Source: Devosia sp. (GTDB lineage: Bacteria > Pseudomonadota > Alphaproteobacteria > Rhizobiales > Devosiaceae). Taken from it: a stretch of DNA of 64,000 nt. The stretch covers positions 62,001-126,000 of the forward strand of contig JADGNE010000017.1 of the NCBI GenBank assembly GCA_015234425.1, in the 5' to 3' direction. The notes below the pieces were generated by a model. The model did no database searches. It saw only the letters and a list, made by a program, of their open reading frames with translations, and was not told the origin of the DNA. Below are positions 19,541 through 27,446 of the stretch, in pieces; position 1 is the stretch's first letter, and each line of letters starts with the position of its first letter. The translations under genes were made by a program, and so were the position numbers.

Positions 19541-20105
19541 GCCTGTCTTGTCCGAGGGCTTGCCGCTCCATGGACATGCCGAAACGCCGCCCGGCTCCAG
19601 GGGAGCGTCGCGGGGACACGGTCGCGATGCGCTACGGGCACGCGGTGAAAAGCGGCTTTCGCCCCGAAATAGTAGAAATAGAAGAGGCGAAAGCCGCTTC
19701 CCACGACCGGTTTTTTGGGCGCATGCCTTGAGCGGCCCCCTTGCGGGTGGTGCTGGGAACTGCGTCGAGGCATGACCCCGAAAGGCAGAACCGGCACCGG
19801 CCGGTGTTCGGCATCCACGCCCCCGCCCAAGCGACCCCGTGCGGCCCGTCCCGTGCGGCCCGTCTCCCCGCCCGACGCTTCGTCGGCGCCGCGTGTTATC
19901 GGCGGGAACGGGGGGATGATGGCATGGGAATTTGGGGGCGGGGATAAGGGGAACAAGTGGGGCCGGGTGTTGGCCCATAAGCAGACACCCCCTCCTGGCC
20001 TCCCCCTGGTAGGGGGAGGGACAGATCGCGCTCGCGGTGGATTTGGTGCGGCCGCGCAATTGTCCTGGTCATCCAGTGGTGAAACGCGATGGTTTGCGCG
20101 GCTGT
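19541..20105. repeat. Gene-free spacer with inverted repeats
   Basis: I see no convincing gene in these 565 nt. It holds a perfect 14-bp inverted repeat AAGCGGCTTTCGCC/GGCGAAAGCCGCTT (19650-19663 and 19686-19699) around a 22-nt A-rich loop. A 9-bp hairpin CCTCCCCCT/AGGGGGAGG (19999-20019) sits in a pyrimidine/purine block that resembles common intergenic repeats of this order. Open frames across it are Arg/Pro-rich and look spurious. Confidence 0.5.
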
Positions 20106-20903
20106 CTAGTCGCTCAAGTGGGACCTGACGAATGCGAGCGCCCTTATGAAGTCAATGTGCCAGTCGGTACCCGGATCATCCCGGACACGCCACCAGAAGA
20201 ACGAGAAGAGGTGCCCGCCGTCATCACGGGTGAAGAAGTCGAAGCGGTCAGGGGGCGGCGGTACTGTCGCTTTTACGAAATGCTACAGCTGCCCGTCGAC
20301 GATCTCGTCGCTGGTGCCCAGAACGGCCGCGGCGCGGCCAGTGAGACCGGATTCTTCCGCTAATTCCCGTAGGTCGCCGGTTACCGGATCTTCGCCGGGC
20401 TCCAGCGTGCCCTTGACCAATTGCACGCCCGCCTGGGGGTGGTGGAAGACGAGGATTTCCTGATCCCGGCCGCTGCCCCGGACAACCACAGGGCAAACTT
20501 TCTGGACACTGGGGTGGGCAATCGGCGGAAAGGGGCTGAGGTGCTCGTGGCGGATGCGCCAGCCGTCGGGGGCGCGGCCGAGGATTGTGGTGCCGCGGCC
20601 GCTGCCTTGGGCGGGATGGCCGTCAATAGTGGCGCGCCAGTGGAGGGCATAGGTGCAGCTGGCGGCAGTATCGCCGACGGCAATCCAGCTGAGATCCTCA
20701 AGCCAGTAGGTTTCATCGGCAAGCTTGCGCCAGGTGGCTTCGAAGGCGGCGCGGGCAGCCTCGATCCCATTGTGGGTGCCCGAACTGAACCAGAAACTGG
20801 CGTCGGGATGGATGAGCGGCACGAGCAGGGAAAAGTCGTGCCGATTGATGCACTCGGCGTAACGCGCCATCACCGTTTCCGGCGAGGCGCGATCCGGCGA
20901 CAT
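20106..20903 (-). pseudogene. NTF2-like (SnoaL) + NUDIX fusion protein, interrupted by an in-frame amber codon
   Basis: The first 206 codons (20903 to 20286) encode an NTF2-like/SnoaL domain (about 5-120: MARYAECINRHDFSLLVPLIHPDA). A NUDIX hydrolase domain follows, with the box GTLEPGEDPVTGDLRELAEESG near 165-187. A TAG at 20283-20285 stops it just after the box. The same frame continues for 58 more codons with a natural NUDIX C-terminus (HFVKATVPPPPDRFDFFT, DDGGHLFSFFWW, LAFVRSHL) to a TAG at 20106. The amber codon probably replaces TGG (Trp). It could be a nonsense mutation, a sequencing error or, least likely, read-through. The ATG overlaps the lexA stop (TGATG), so it is the downstream partner of lexA. 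Confidence 0.75.
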
Positions 20904-21610
20904 CAGTATTTTCGCAGGAGGCCAACCAGGCGCCCCTGGACCTTGACGCGGTCGGGCGGGAAGATGCGGGTTTCGTAAGCGGGGTTGGCCGCCTCGAGGG
21001 CGATGGTATTGCCCTTGCGGCGCAGGCGCTTGAGCGTGGCTTCCTCGTCATCGACGAGGGCGACAACGATCTCGCCGGTCGAGGCAACTTCCTGCTTCTT
21101 GATGAGCACGGTGTCGCCATCAAAAATGCCGGCGTCGATCATGGAATCGCCGCGCACTTCAAGCGCATAGTGTTCGCCGGGCCCGAGCATTTCAGGCGGC
21201 ACGGCAATGGTGTGGGAATGGCTCTGGATCGCCTCGATCGGCGTACCGGCGGCGATGCGGCCCATGACCGGGATCGAGATCGGGCGAGCATAATCGTCGG
21301 TGCTGCGCGCCGGTGGCGAGGCCACCTTGCCGAGATTTCCCTCGATGACTTCCGGCTCGAACCGCACTTTGCGACCGCCGAGCGAGGGGTTCATCGAATC
21401 GGGAAGTTTGACCACCTCCAGCGCCCGGGCCCGGTTCGGCAGGCGGCGGATAAAACCGCGTTCTTCCAGAGCAGTGATGAGCCGGTGGATACCCGACTTG
21501 GAAGCGAGGTCGAGCGCGTCCTTCATCTCGTCAAAGGAGGGGGGAATGCCGGATTCCTTCATCCTTTCGTGGATGAACATCAGCAATTCATGTTGTTTGC
21601 GCGTCAGCAT
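20903..21610 (-). CDS. lexA: LexA repressor
   Basis: SOS-response repressor and self-cleaving serine protease. The 235-aa protein has the N-terminal winged-helix DNA-binding domain (1-65, [17 protein letters not shown]). The Ala-Gly cleavage site is in RIAAGTP (A121-G122), and the S24 latent peptidase domain carries catalytic S156 (GDSMIDAG) and K194 (ATLKR). Length and linker are alphaproteobacterial. Two LexA boxes lie just upstream. The stop overlaps the start of the NTF2-NUDIX gene by one base. It follows moeA on the same strand but has its own operator. Confidence 0.97.
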   Translation of the reverse strand: MLTRKQHELLMFIHERMKESGIPPSFDEMKDALDLASKSGIHRLITALEERGFIRRLPNRARALEVVKLPDSMNPSLGGRKVRFEPEVIEGNLGKVASPPARSTDDYARPISIPVMGRIAAGTPIEAIQSHSHTIAVPPEMLGPGEHYALEVRGDSMIDAGIFDGDTVLIKKQEVASTGEIVVALVDDEEATLKRLRRKGNTIALEAANPAYETRIFPPDRVKVQGRLVGLLRKY

Positions 21611-21632
21611 TTGCCCCTCGAGCCCAGAATCG

Positions 21633-21672
21633 GAACATAGACGGAACGACCATACGCGTTCCGTCTATGTTC
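21633..21672 (-). promoter_or_regulatory. Two mirror-image LexA (SOS) boxes upstream of lexA
   Basis: Alphaproteobacterial LexA sites are GTTC-N7-GTTC. Here GAAC-N7-GAAC (21633-21647) and GTTC-N7-GTTC (21658-21672) both occur. The two boxes form a perfect 16-bp inverted repeat, GAACATAGACGGAACG and its exact complement, separated by 8 nt. It lies 23-62 nt upstream of the lexA ATG, so it is the autoregulatory operator. Confidence 0.9.
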
Positions 21673-21690
21673 TGCAAGAGTCTGGACGAT

Positions 21691-22893
21691 CTAGCCGAAA
21701 TTGATCGGCAGGGCCTCAACCAGCGCGCCGATGGGCTGACCGGGATCGTGCTCGGGCTGGATGATCAGCATGTCGGCCCGCGAGAGGGATGAAGTGTGGC
21801 CGCTGTCGGTCTGGGAGATGGGCAGCAGGCCCGGGCCCGTGTCGGTGTGGACGAGCTGGGCGCGCATGAAATGGCGGCGCGCCGTGTTCGGCGGCGTGGG
21901 CGCAAGGAGTGGCAGGCGCCAAGACGCCTGTGGGGGCTGGCCCAGCCATTTGCGGAGCGCGGGCAGGACGAAAACCAGGGCCGTGACCATGGCCGAAACC
22001 GGATTGCCGGGCAGGCCGAAGACGAGGGTTTTTCCGCGCGTGCCGAACATCAGCGGCTTGCCCGGCCGCATGTTGATGCGCCAGAAATCGAGGGTGACGC
22101 CCAGATCTTTGAGGACATCCTGCACCAGATCATGCTCGCCGACGCTGGCGCCGCCCGTGGTGACGAGAATGTCGGGCTCATCAGCAAAGGCGCGGGCGAG
22201 CGTATCGCGGAGCAGGTCGATCCGGTCCGGCACGATGCCGAGGTCGACCACATCGTTGGCATAGGGCGCAAAGAGCGGCGCGAGCCCGAAACTGTTGGAG
22301 GCGACGATCTGATCGGGGCCGAGCGGCGTGCCGGGGAGGACGAGTTCATCCCCGGTGGCGAGAAGCGCGATGCGTGGGCGGCGGGCGACAGCAAGCGAGC
22401 CGCAATTGGCCGCAGCGGCGACAGCGATTTGCATCGGCTGAAGGCGCGTGCCGGGTTCGACGAGGATATGGCCGGTGGAAAAATCATTGCCGCGGGGACG
22501 GATGGAGTGGCCGAGGCGGGCAGGGGCGGTGAAGCGTACTCGATTGCCGTCGCGGACGGCCTCTTCCTGCATGATGACCGTATCGGCGCCGGGCGGGACG
22601 GGCGCGCCAGTGAAAATGCGGATGGCCTGACCGGGGCCAACCGTCCCAATAAAACCGGCGCCGGCCTGCGAGGTGCCGACGATGTCGAGCCACTGGTCGG
22701 GCGCCACATCGGCGGCGCGGAGGGCGTAGCCGTCCATGGCGCTGGCGTCGAAGGGCGGCTGGTCATGCTGGGCAATGATCGGGGCGGCGAGAACGCGCCC
22801 GGCCGCGGCGGAGAGGTCGACCTCTTCGGGCGCAATCTCTGGCACGCGGGCCAGAATGGCGGCAAGGGCCTCGTCGACCGGCAGCAGGCTCAT
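21691..22893 (-). CDS. moeA: Molybdopterin molybdenumtransferase MoeA
   Basis: Inserts molybdate into adenylated molybdopterin to form the molybdenum cofactor. The 400-aa protein shows the MoeA N-terminal domains (MSLLPVDEALAAIL; FDASAMDGYAL), the GTGDELV-like ATGDELV block and the catalytic core TTGGASVGEHD. FGLPGNPVSAMV and a C-terminal beta domain follow. An upstream 17-codon extension overlaps moaC and is rejected. The ATG at 22893 overlaps the moaC stop as ATGA. Last gene of the trp-moa run before the lexA operator. Confidence 0.96.
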   Translation of the reverse strand: MSLLPVDEALAAILARVPEIAPEEVDLSAAAGRVLAAPIIAQHDQPPFDASAMDGYALRAADVAPDQWLDIVGTSQAGAGFIGTVGPGQAIRIFTGAPVPPGADTVIMQEEAVRDGNRVRFTAPARLGHSIRPRGNDFSTGHILVEPGTRLQPMQIAVAAAANCGSLAVARRPRIALLATGDELVLPGTPLGPDQIVASNSFGLAPLFAPYANDVVDLGIVPDRIDLLRDTLARAFADEPDILVTTGGASVGEHDLVQDVLKDLGVTLDFWRINMRPGKPLMFGTRGKTLVFGLPGNPVSAMVTALVFVLPALRKWLGQPPQASWRLPLLAPTPPNTARRHFMRAQLVHTDTGPGLLPISQTDSGHTSSLSRADMLIIQPEHDPGQPIGALVEALPINFG

Positions 22894-23372
22894 GGCGCGC
22901 GCCGGAAATCGCCGGATTTTCCGCCGGACTTTTCGACGAGACACATGTCGGTCACGACCATGGCGCGGTCGATGGCCTTGGCCATGTCGTAAAGGGTCAG
23001 CGCTGCGGTCGAGGCGGCGACAAGGGCCTCCATCTCGACCCCGGTCTGGCCGGTGGTTTCGGCCGTGGCAAGGATGAGGATAGCGCCGTCGCCATCGCGC
23101 TCGATCTCGACGCTAACCTTGGTCAGCGGGATGGGGTGGCAGAGCGGAATCAGATCAGCGGTTTTCTTGGCGGCCATGATGCCGGCAATGCGGGCAACGG
23201 CGAGAGCGTCGCCCTTTTGGAGGCTCCCCCCCATGATGGTGGCGATGGTTTCCGCCTCGCCGGTGAGACGCGCCTGGGCCACGGCTCGACGCCTGGTGAT
23301 GGCCTTTTCGCCGATATCGACGATGTGGGCCTGTCCCTTGGCATCGAGATGGGTGAGGTGCTGCTCGCTCAT
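22890..23372 (-). CDS. moaC: Cyclic pyranopterin monophosphate synthase MoaC
   Basis: With MoaA, converts GTP to cyclic pyranopterin monophosphate in molybdenum cofactor synthesis. The 160-aa protein carries the family block KKTADLIPLCHPIPLT and the C-terminal VEMEALVAASTAALTLYDM...K. The ATG overlaps the trpC stop by one base and the stop overlaps moeA. Its fusion into the trp transcript is the usual alphaproteobacterial arrangement. Confidence 0.96.
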   Translation of the reverse strand: MSEQHLTHLDAKGQAHIVDIGEKAITRRRAVAQARLTGEAETIATIMGGSLQKGDALAVARIAGIMAAKKTADLIPLCHPIPLTKVSVEIERDGDGAILILATAETTGQTGVEMEALVAASTAALTLYDMAKAIDRAMVVTDMCLVEKSGGKSGDFRRAP

Positions 23373-24184
23373 CAGACGGCCGCCACGCTGGCGCCCTGGA
23401 GGAGGGTGCGCGTTGCCGCGACCACATCGTCCTGGCGCATCAGGCTTTCGCCGACGAGGAAGGTGCCGATCCCGGCCTTTTCGTCGAGCATGCGGACATG
23501 CTCGTGGGTCATGATCCCGCTTTCGCTGACGAGCGTCACATTGGATGGCAGGCCTGAAGCAAGGTTAATGGACGTATCCAGCGAGGTTTCGAACGTGCGC
23601 AGATTGCGGTTGTTGATGCCGATGAACTCCGCATCGAGCGCCAGGGCACGGTCCATTTCCTCCCGGTCGTGGACTTCGACCAGCGCATCCATGCCCCATT
23701 CCTTCGCAGAATCAAGAAGGTAGCGGGCCATTTCGTCGTCGACGGCGGCGAGGATGATGAGGATGCAGTCGGCGCCCCAGGCGCGGGCTTCGGCGACCTG
23801 GTAGGTCTCGAAGAGGAAGTCCTTGCGCAGCGCCGGTAGATTGGTGGCAGCGCGCGCCTGCTTGAGGTAGTCCGGCGCGCCCTGGAAGCTGGGGCGATCG
23901 GTGAGGACGGAGAGGCAGGCGGCGCCGGCGGTCTGATAATCCTTGGCGATCTCCGCCGGGTTGAAGTCGGCGCGAATGAGGCCCTTGGAGGGGCTGGCCT
24001 TTTTCACCTCAGCGATGAGGGCATAGTCGCCGGCAGCGCGCTTGGCCTTGATGGCGTTGAGGAAGCCACGCGGCGCCGGCTGGTCGTGGGCTTCGGCCAC
24101 GACTTCGGCCCAGGGGCGAGCAGCCTTGGCGGCGGCGATTTCCTCGCGCTTATAGGATTCGATCTGCTTGAGAATATCGGTCAT
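23372..24184 (-). CDS. trpC: Indole-3-glycerol phosphate synthase
   Basis: Closes the indole ring from CdRP in tryptophan synthesis. The 270-aa TIM barrel has the signatures [53 protein letters not shown] and [12 protein letters not shown], and a C-terminal SESGI phosphate-binding loop. It is a stand-alone enzyme, not fused to TrpF. It overlaps trpD by 4 nt upstream and moaC by 1 nt downstream. Confidence 0.97.
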   Translation of the reverse strand: MTDILKQIESYKREEIAAAKAARPWAEVVAEAHDQPAPRGFLNAIKAKRAAGDYALIAEVKKASPSKGLIRADFNPAEIAKDYQTAGAACLSVLTDRPSFQGAPDYLKQARAATNLPALRKDFLFETYQVAEARAWGADCILIILAAVDDEMARYLLDSAKEWGMDALVEVHDREEMDRALALDAEFIGINNRNLRTFETSLDTSINLASGLPSNVTLVSESGIMTHEHVRMLDEKAGIGTFLVGESLMRQDDVVAATRTLLQGASVAAV

Positions 24185-25200
24185 GAGTTCTGTCCGTTGG
24201 AGACGGCCACCAACTTGGCCAGTGTCTGCTTGGCGGCACCGCTGTCGAGCGCGGCGGCGGCCATCTCGGCGCCTTCCTTCAGCGAGGTGGCGCGCTCGGC
24301 GACGATCAGCGCAGCGGCGGCGTTGAGCAGCACGATGTCGCGATAGCCGCCGGTGGCGCCATCGAAGAGTTCGTGGATGGCCTGGGCATTCTCTTCCGGC
24401 GTGCCGCCGAGAATGTCCTTTATTTCATAACGCTTTAGGCCAGCTTCTTCGGGCGTCACCTCAAAGCTGCGGAGGTCGCCATCAGCGATCTGGGCGACGA
24501 AGCTCGGGCCGGTGACGGTGAGCTCATCGAGGCCATCGCTGCCGTGCACGACCCAGGCCTTGATGGCGCGGTTGGCCAGAAGCGCGGCGGCCACCGGCTC
24601 GACCCATTGCTGGTCGTAAACGCCCAGCACATAGCGGCGAACGCTGGCCGGATTGGACTGCGGACCGAGCAGGTTGAACATGGTGCGGACGCCCAGTTCG
24701 GTGCGCGTCGGGCCCACATATTTCATCGCCGGATGGTGTGACGGTGCGAACATGAAGCCAATATTGGCCTCGCGGATCGTCCTGGCGATACCGGGCGGGT
24801 CGAGGTCGAGTTTTACGCCGAGGGCTTCGAGGGCCTGGGAGGAGCCGGATTTCGACGACAGCGCGCGGTTGCCATGCTTGGCTACGGGCACGCCCATGGA
24901 GGCGACGAGGATCGAGGCGGCCGTGGAGATGTTGAGCGTGCCGACGCCATCGCCGCCGGTGCCGACGATGTCGACGGCGTCTTCTGGGGCATCTACCGGG
25001 ATCATCTTTTCGCGCATGATCGAGACGGCAGCGGCGATTTCACCGACGCTTTCGCCCTTGAGGCGCATGCCCATGAGGAAGGCGCCGATCTGGCTGGGCG
25101 TGGCGTCGCCGGACATGATGATGCGCATCACGCCGCGCATTTCCTCGCCGGTGAGGTCGCGGCGTTCGGAGATTTTGTGGAGGGCTTGCTTGATATCCAT
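24181..25200 (-). CDS. trpD: Anthranilate phosphoribosyltransferase
   Basis: Transfers phosphoribose from PRPP to anthranilate. The 339-aa protein has the N-terminal helical domain with [14 protein letters not shown]. The PRPP-binding glycine motif is [18 protein letters not shown], followed by [21 protein letters not shown] and the anthranilate-site block [19 protein letters not shown]. It overlaps the trpG stop by 1 nt and trpC by ATGA, within the minus-strand trp operon. Confidence 0.97.
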   Translation of the reverse strand: MDIKQALHKISERRDLTGEEMRGVMRIIMSGDATPSQIGAFLMGMRLKGESVGEIAAAVSIMREKMIPVDAPEDAVDIVGTGGDGVGTLNISTAASILVASMGVPVAKHGNRALSSKSGSSQALEALGVKLDLDPPGIARTIREANIGFMFAPSHHPAMKYVGPTRTELGVRTMFNLLGPQSNPASVRRYVLGVYDQQWVEPVAAALLANRAIKAWVVHGSDGLDELTVTGPSFVAQIADGDLRSFEVTPEEAGLKRYEIKDILGGTPEENAQAIHELFDGATGGYRDIVLLNAAAALIVAERATSLKEGAEMAAAALDSGAAKQTLAKLVAVSNGQNS

Positions 25201-25799
25201 CAGGCGGCCTTCTTTCCGGTGAAGTCGCGGGCAATGTTGAGGAAGTTCTGCAGCAGCGCATGGCCGTTTTCGCTGGCGATGCTCTCGGGGTGGAACTGCA
25301 CGCCGTGGACCGGCAGGGTCTTGTGCTGCATGCCCATGATGAGGCCATCCTCGGTGGTGGCGGTCACTTCGAGCGTCTCGGGCAGGGTTTCCTGCTTGAC
25401 GATGAGGCTGTGGTAGCGCGTCGCCTCAAAGCCCGCATTGAGGCCGCGGAAGAGGCCCTTGCCGGTGTGGTTGATCTTGCTGGTCTTGCCGTGGACGAGG
25501 TGCGGCGCGCGGATGACGTCGCCGCCCATAGCCTGGCCAATGGCCTGATGGCCGAGGCACACGCCGAGAATCGGGATTTCGCTCTTGAAGCGGTCGATGA
25601 CGGCGAGGCAGATGCCAGCCTCGTTGGGCGTGCAGGGGCCGGGCGACAGAACGATCGCCTCGGGCGCCATCGCGGCGATTTCCTCGAGCGTGATCTTGTC
25701 GTTGCGGCGCACGGTCATTTCCGCGCCGAGTTCGCCCAGGAAGTGGACGAGATTGTAGGTGAAGCTGTCGTAATTATCGATGACGAGGGTTTTGGTCAT
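25200..25799 (-). CDS. trpG: Anthranilate synthase component II (glutamine amidotransferase)
   Basis: Class I glutamine amidotransferase that feeds ammonia to TrpE. The 199-aa protein has the nucleophile Cys in [10 protein letters not shown] (C81), the N-terminal [19 protein letters not shown], the [12 protein letters not shown] loop and the His/Glu pair in VQFHPESI. TrpG and TrpE are separate here, whereas in Rhizobium, Brucella and related genera they are fused as TrpE(G). The ATG has a GAGGCAGG ribosome-binding site. Confidence 0.96.
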   Translation of the reverse strand: MTKTLVIDNYDSFTYNLVHFLGELGAEMTVRRNDKITLEEIAAMAPEAIVLSPGPCTPNEAGICLAVIDRFKSEIPILGVCLGHQAIGQAMGGDVIRAPHLVHGKTSKINHTGKGLFRGLNAGFEATRYHSLIVKQETLPETLEVTATTEDGLIMGMQHKTLPVHGVQFHPESIASENGHALLQNFLNIARDFTGKKAA

Positions 25800-25839
25800 G
25801 TTCGGGCCTGCCTCTGGATAAGCTGTTCTGGTGAAAGGA

Positions 25840-25911
25840 TCAGAACCAGCTCCGCCATCGGGTCATCGTCTGCGCAGTAACGCACAGGTCGCATTCGAAA
25901 ATTTTGGTCAT
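25840..25911 (-). CDS. Possible 23-residue peptide between trpE and trpG
   Basis: A short ORF begins at the ATG that overlaps the trpE TGA (ATGA, 25908-25911), the same coupling used by other genes of this operon. It encodes 23 residues: an N-terminal F-E-C-D-L-C pair of cysteines and a C-terminal R-W-R-S-W-F with two Trp codons just before the stop. It ends 40 nt upstream of trpG. Two Trp codons in a tiny coupled ORF recall a trp leader peptide, but the position inside the operon and the lack of an obvious terminator hairpin after it make function speculative. It may be a remnant. Confidence 0.3.
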   Translation of the reverse strand: MTKIFECDLCVTAQTMTRWRSWF

Positions 25912-27419
25912 TGCCCCACTCCTGCCTCGCCGGCGTAGCGTAGCGTTTCTTCGGCGGCGCTGAAAAGGGCGCGGGCCTTGTTCTCGCATTCGAGCTGTTC
26001 AAGCTCGGGCTGGCTGTCGGCGACAATGCCGGCGCCGGACTGCACATAGAGCTTGCCGTCCTTGACGATGCCGGTGCGCAGCACGATGCAGGTGTCCATG
26101 GTGCCATCTGCACCGAAATAGCCGACGCAGCCGCCATAGATGCCGCGACGCGAGCGTTCGAGCTCGTCGATGATTTCCATCGCGCGCACTTTTGGTGCGC
26201 CCGAGACGGTGCCCGCCGGGAAGCCGGCCGAGAGCGCATCGACGAAGTCATACTGCGGATCGAGCTCGCCCACGACGTTGGAGACGATGTGCATGACGTG
26301 GGAATAATATTCGAGGAAGAACTTGTCGGTGACCTTCACGGTGCCGATCTTGGCGACACGGCCGACATCGTTGCGGCCGAGATCGAGCAGCATCAGGTGC
26401 TCGGCCAGTTCCTTGGGGTCGCTCAGCAGCTCTTCGGCCAGTTCCTTGTCGCGCGTCGGCGTGGCGCCGCGCTTGCGGGTGCCGGCGATGGGACGGATGG
26501 TGACCTCGCCGTCTTGGACCCGCACGAGGATTTCCGGGCTCGATCCGGCAACGGCAAAGCCGCCGAAATCAAGGAAATACATGTAGGGGCTGGGATTGGT
26601 GCGGCGCAGCGCGCGGTAGAGCGCAGTCGGCGGCAGGGTGAAGTCTGCCGAAAAACGCTGGCTCAGCACGACCTGGAAAATGTCGCCGGCGGTGATGTAG
26701 TCCTTGGCCTTGGCCACCATGGCGAAATAGTCATCGCGGCTGGTGTTGCTGGTGACGTTGATGGCTTCAAGGTCGGGCAGGGCGCTGGTGGCCGGCATGG
26801 CCTGGCCCAGGCGGGCAATGGCGTCGTCGATGCGGGCTTCGGCCGCCTCGAGCGCCTGACGGGCGGTGACGCCGTCACGCACATAGGCCGGCGCCGTGAG
26901 ATAGAGCTCGTCCTTGACCGTGTCGAAAACGGCCAGCAGCGAGGGGCGCATCAGCACCGCTTCGGGGGTGCCCATCTCGTCGGGATTGTGGTTGGGCAGC
27001 ACTTCCATGTACCGCACCATCTCATAGCCGAGATAGCCGAAGACGCCGGCCGATTGCGGCGGCAGGGTCGCGGGCATGTCGATCTGGCTTTCCGCCACGA
27101 GATCGCGCAGGGCGTCGAGCGGCAGGCCGGGCAGCGGCTCGAAGGCGTCTGGGCTGATCTGGGCCGTGCGATTGATCAGGGCCTTGCCGTCTTCCACCTT
27201 CATGATGAGATCGGGCAGCAGGCCAATGATCGAATAGCGACCGCGGGTTGTCCCATCCTGAACGCTCTCGAGCAGGAACGAATGCGTCCGGCCCTGGGCG
27301 AGCTTGAGATAGGTCCCAATCGGCGTTTCCAGATCAGCCACGATGCGACGCCAGACGATCTGCGATTTGCCGGCCTGGTATTGCTCTGCAAAGCGCTTGG
27401 AAAAATCGTCGTCCATCAT
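25908..27419 (-). CDS. trpE: Anthranilate synthase component I
   Basis: Converts chorismate to anthranilate using ammonia from TrpG. The 503-aa protein has the N-terminal feedback-site motif LLESVQDGTTRGRYSIIG. The C-terminal chorismate-binding domain carries FQVVLSQRF, RTNPSPYMYFLDFG, PIAGTRKRG and DLGRNDVGRVAKIGTV. It starts with ATG (a second Met follows directly), only 27 nt after ppiD, so no classical trp leader fits in front of it. It must share the ppiD transcript or use a promoter inside ppiD. Confidence 0.97.
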   Translation of the reverse strand: MMDDDFSKRFAEQYQAGKSQIVWRRIVADLETPIGTYLKLAQGRTHSFLLESVQDGTTRGRYSIIGLLPDLIMKVEDGKALINRTAQISPDAFEPLPGLPLDALRDLVAESQIDMPATLPPQSAGVFGYLGYEMVRYMEVLPNHNPDEMGTPEAVLMRPSLLAVFDTVKDELYLTAPAYVRDGVTARQALEAAEARIDDAIARLGQAMPATSALPDLEAINVTSNTSRDDYFAMVAKAKDYITAGDIFQVVLSQRFSADFTLPPTALYRALRRTNPSPYMYFLDFGGFAVAGSSPEILVRVQDGEVTIRPIAGTRKRGATPTRDKELAEELLSDPKELAEHLMLLDLGRNDVGRVAKIGTVKVTDKFFLEYYSHVMHIVSNVVGELDPQYDFVDALSAGFPAGTVSGAPKVRAMEIIDELERSRRGIYGGCVGYFGADGTMDTCIVLRTGIVKDGKLYVQSGAGIVADSQPELEQLECENKARALFSAAEETLRYAGEAGVGQ

Positions 27420-27446
27420 GTCTGATCCGGTTGAAGTTAGAGTGTC

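Noticed and set aside
19498-20059. Several long open frames on both strands in the gene-free spacer (for example an Arg/Pro-rich minus-strand frame of 184 codons)
   Set aside because: Low-complexity composition, no ribosome-binding site, no family resemblance, and overlap with inverted repeats point to chance open frames in GC-rich DNA.
20037-20363. Plus-strand open frame of 108 codons in this stretch
   Set aside because: It is the shadow of the minus-strand NUDIX C-terminus, whose reading matches the NUDIX fold far better.
23372-27419. A TrpE(G) fusion as known from Rhizobium
   Set aside because: trpE and trpG are separate ORFs with their own starts and a gap of 108 nt.
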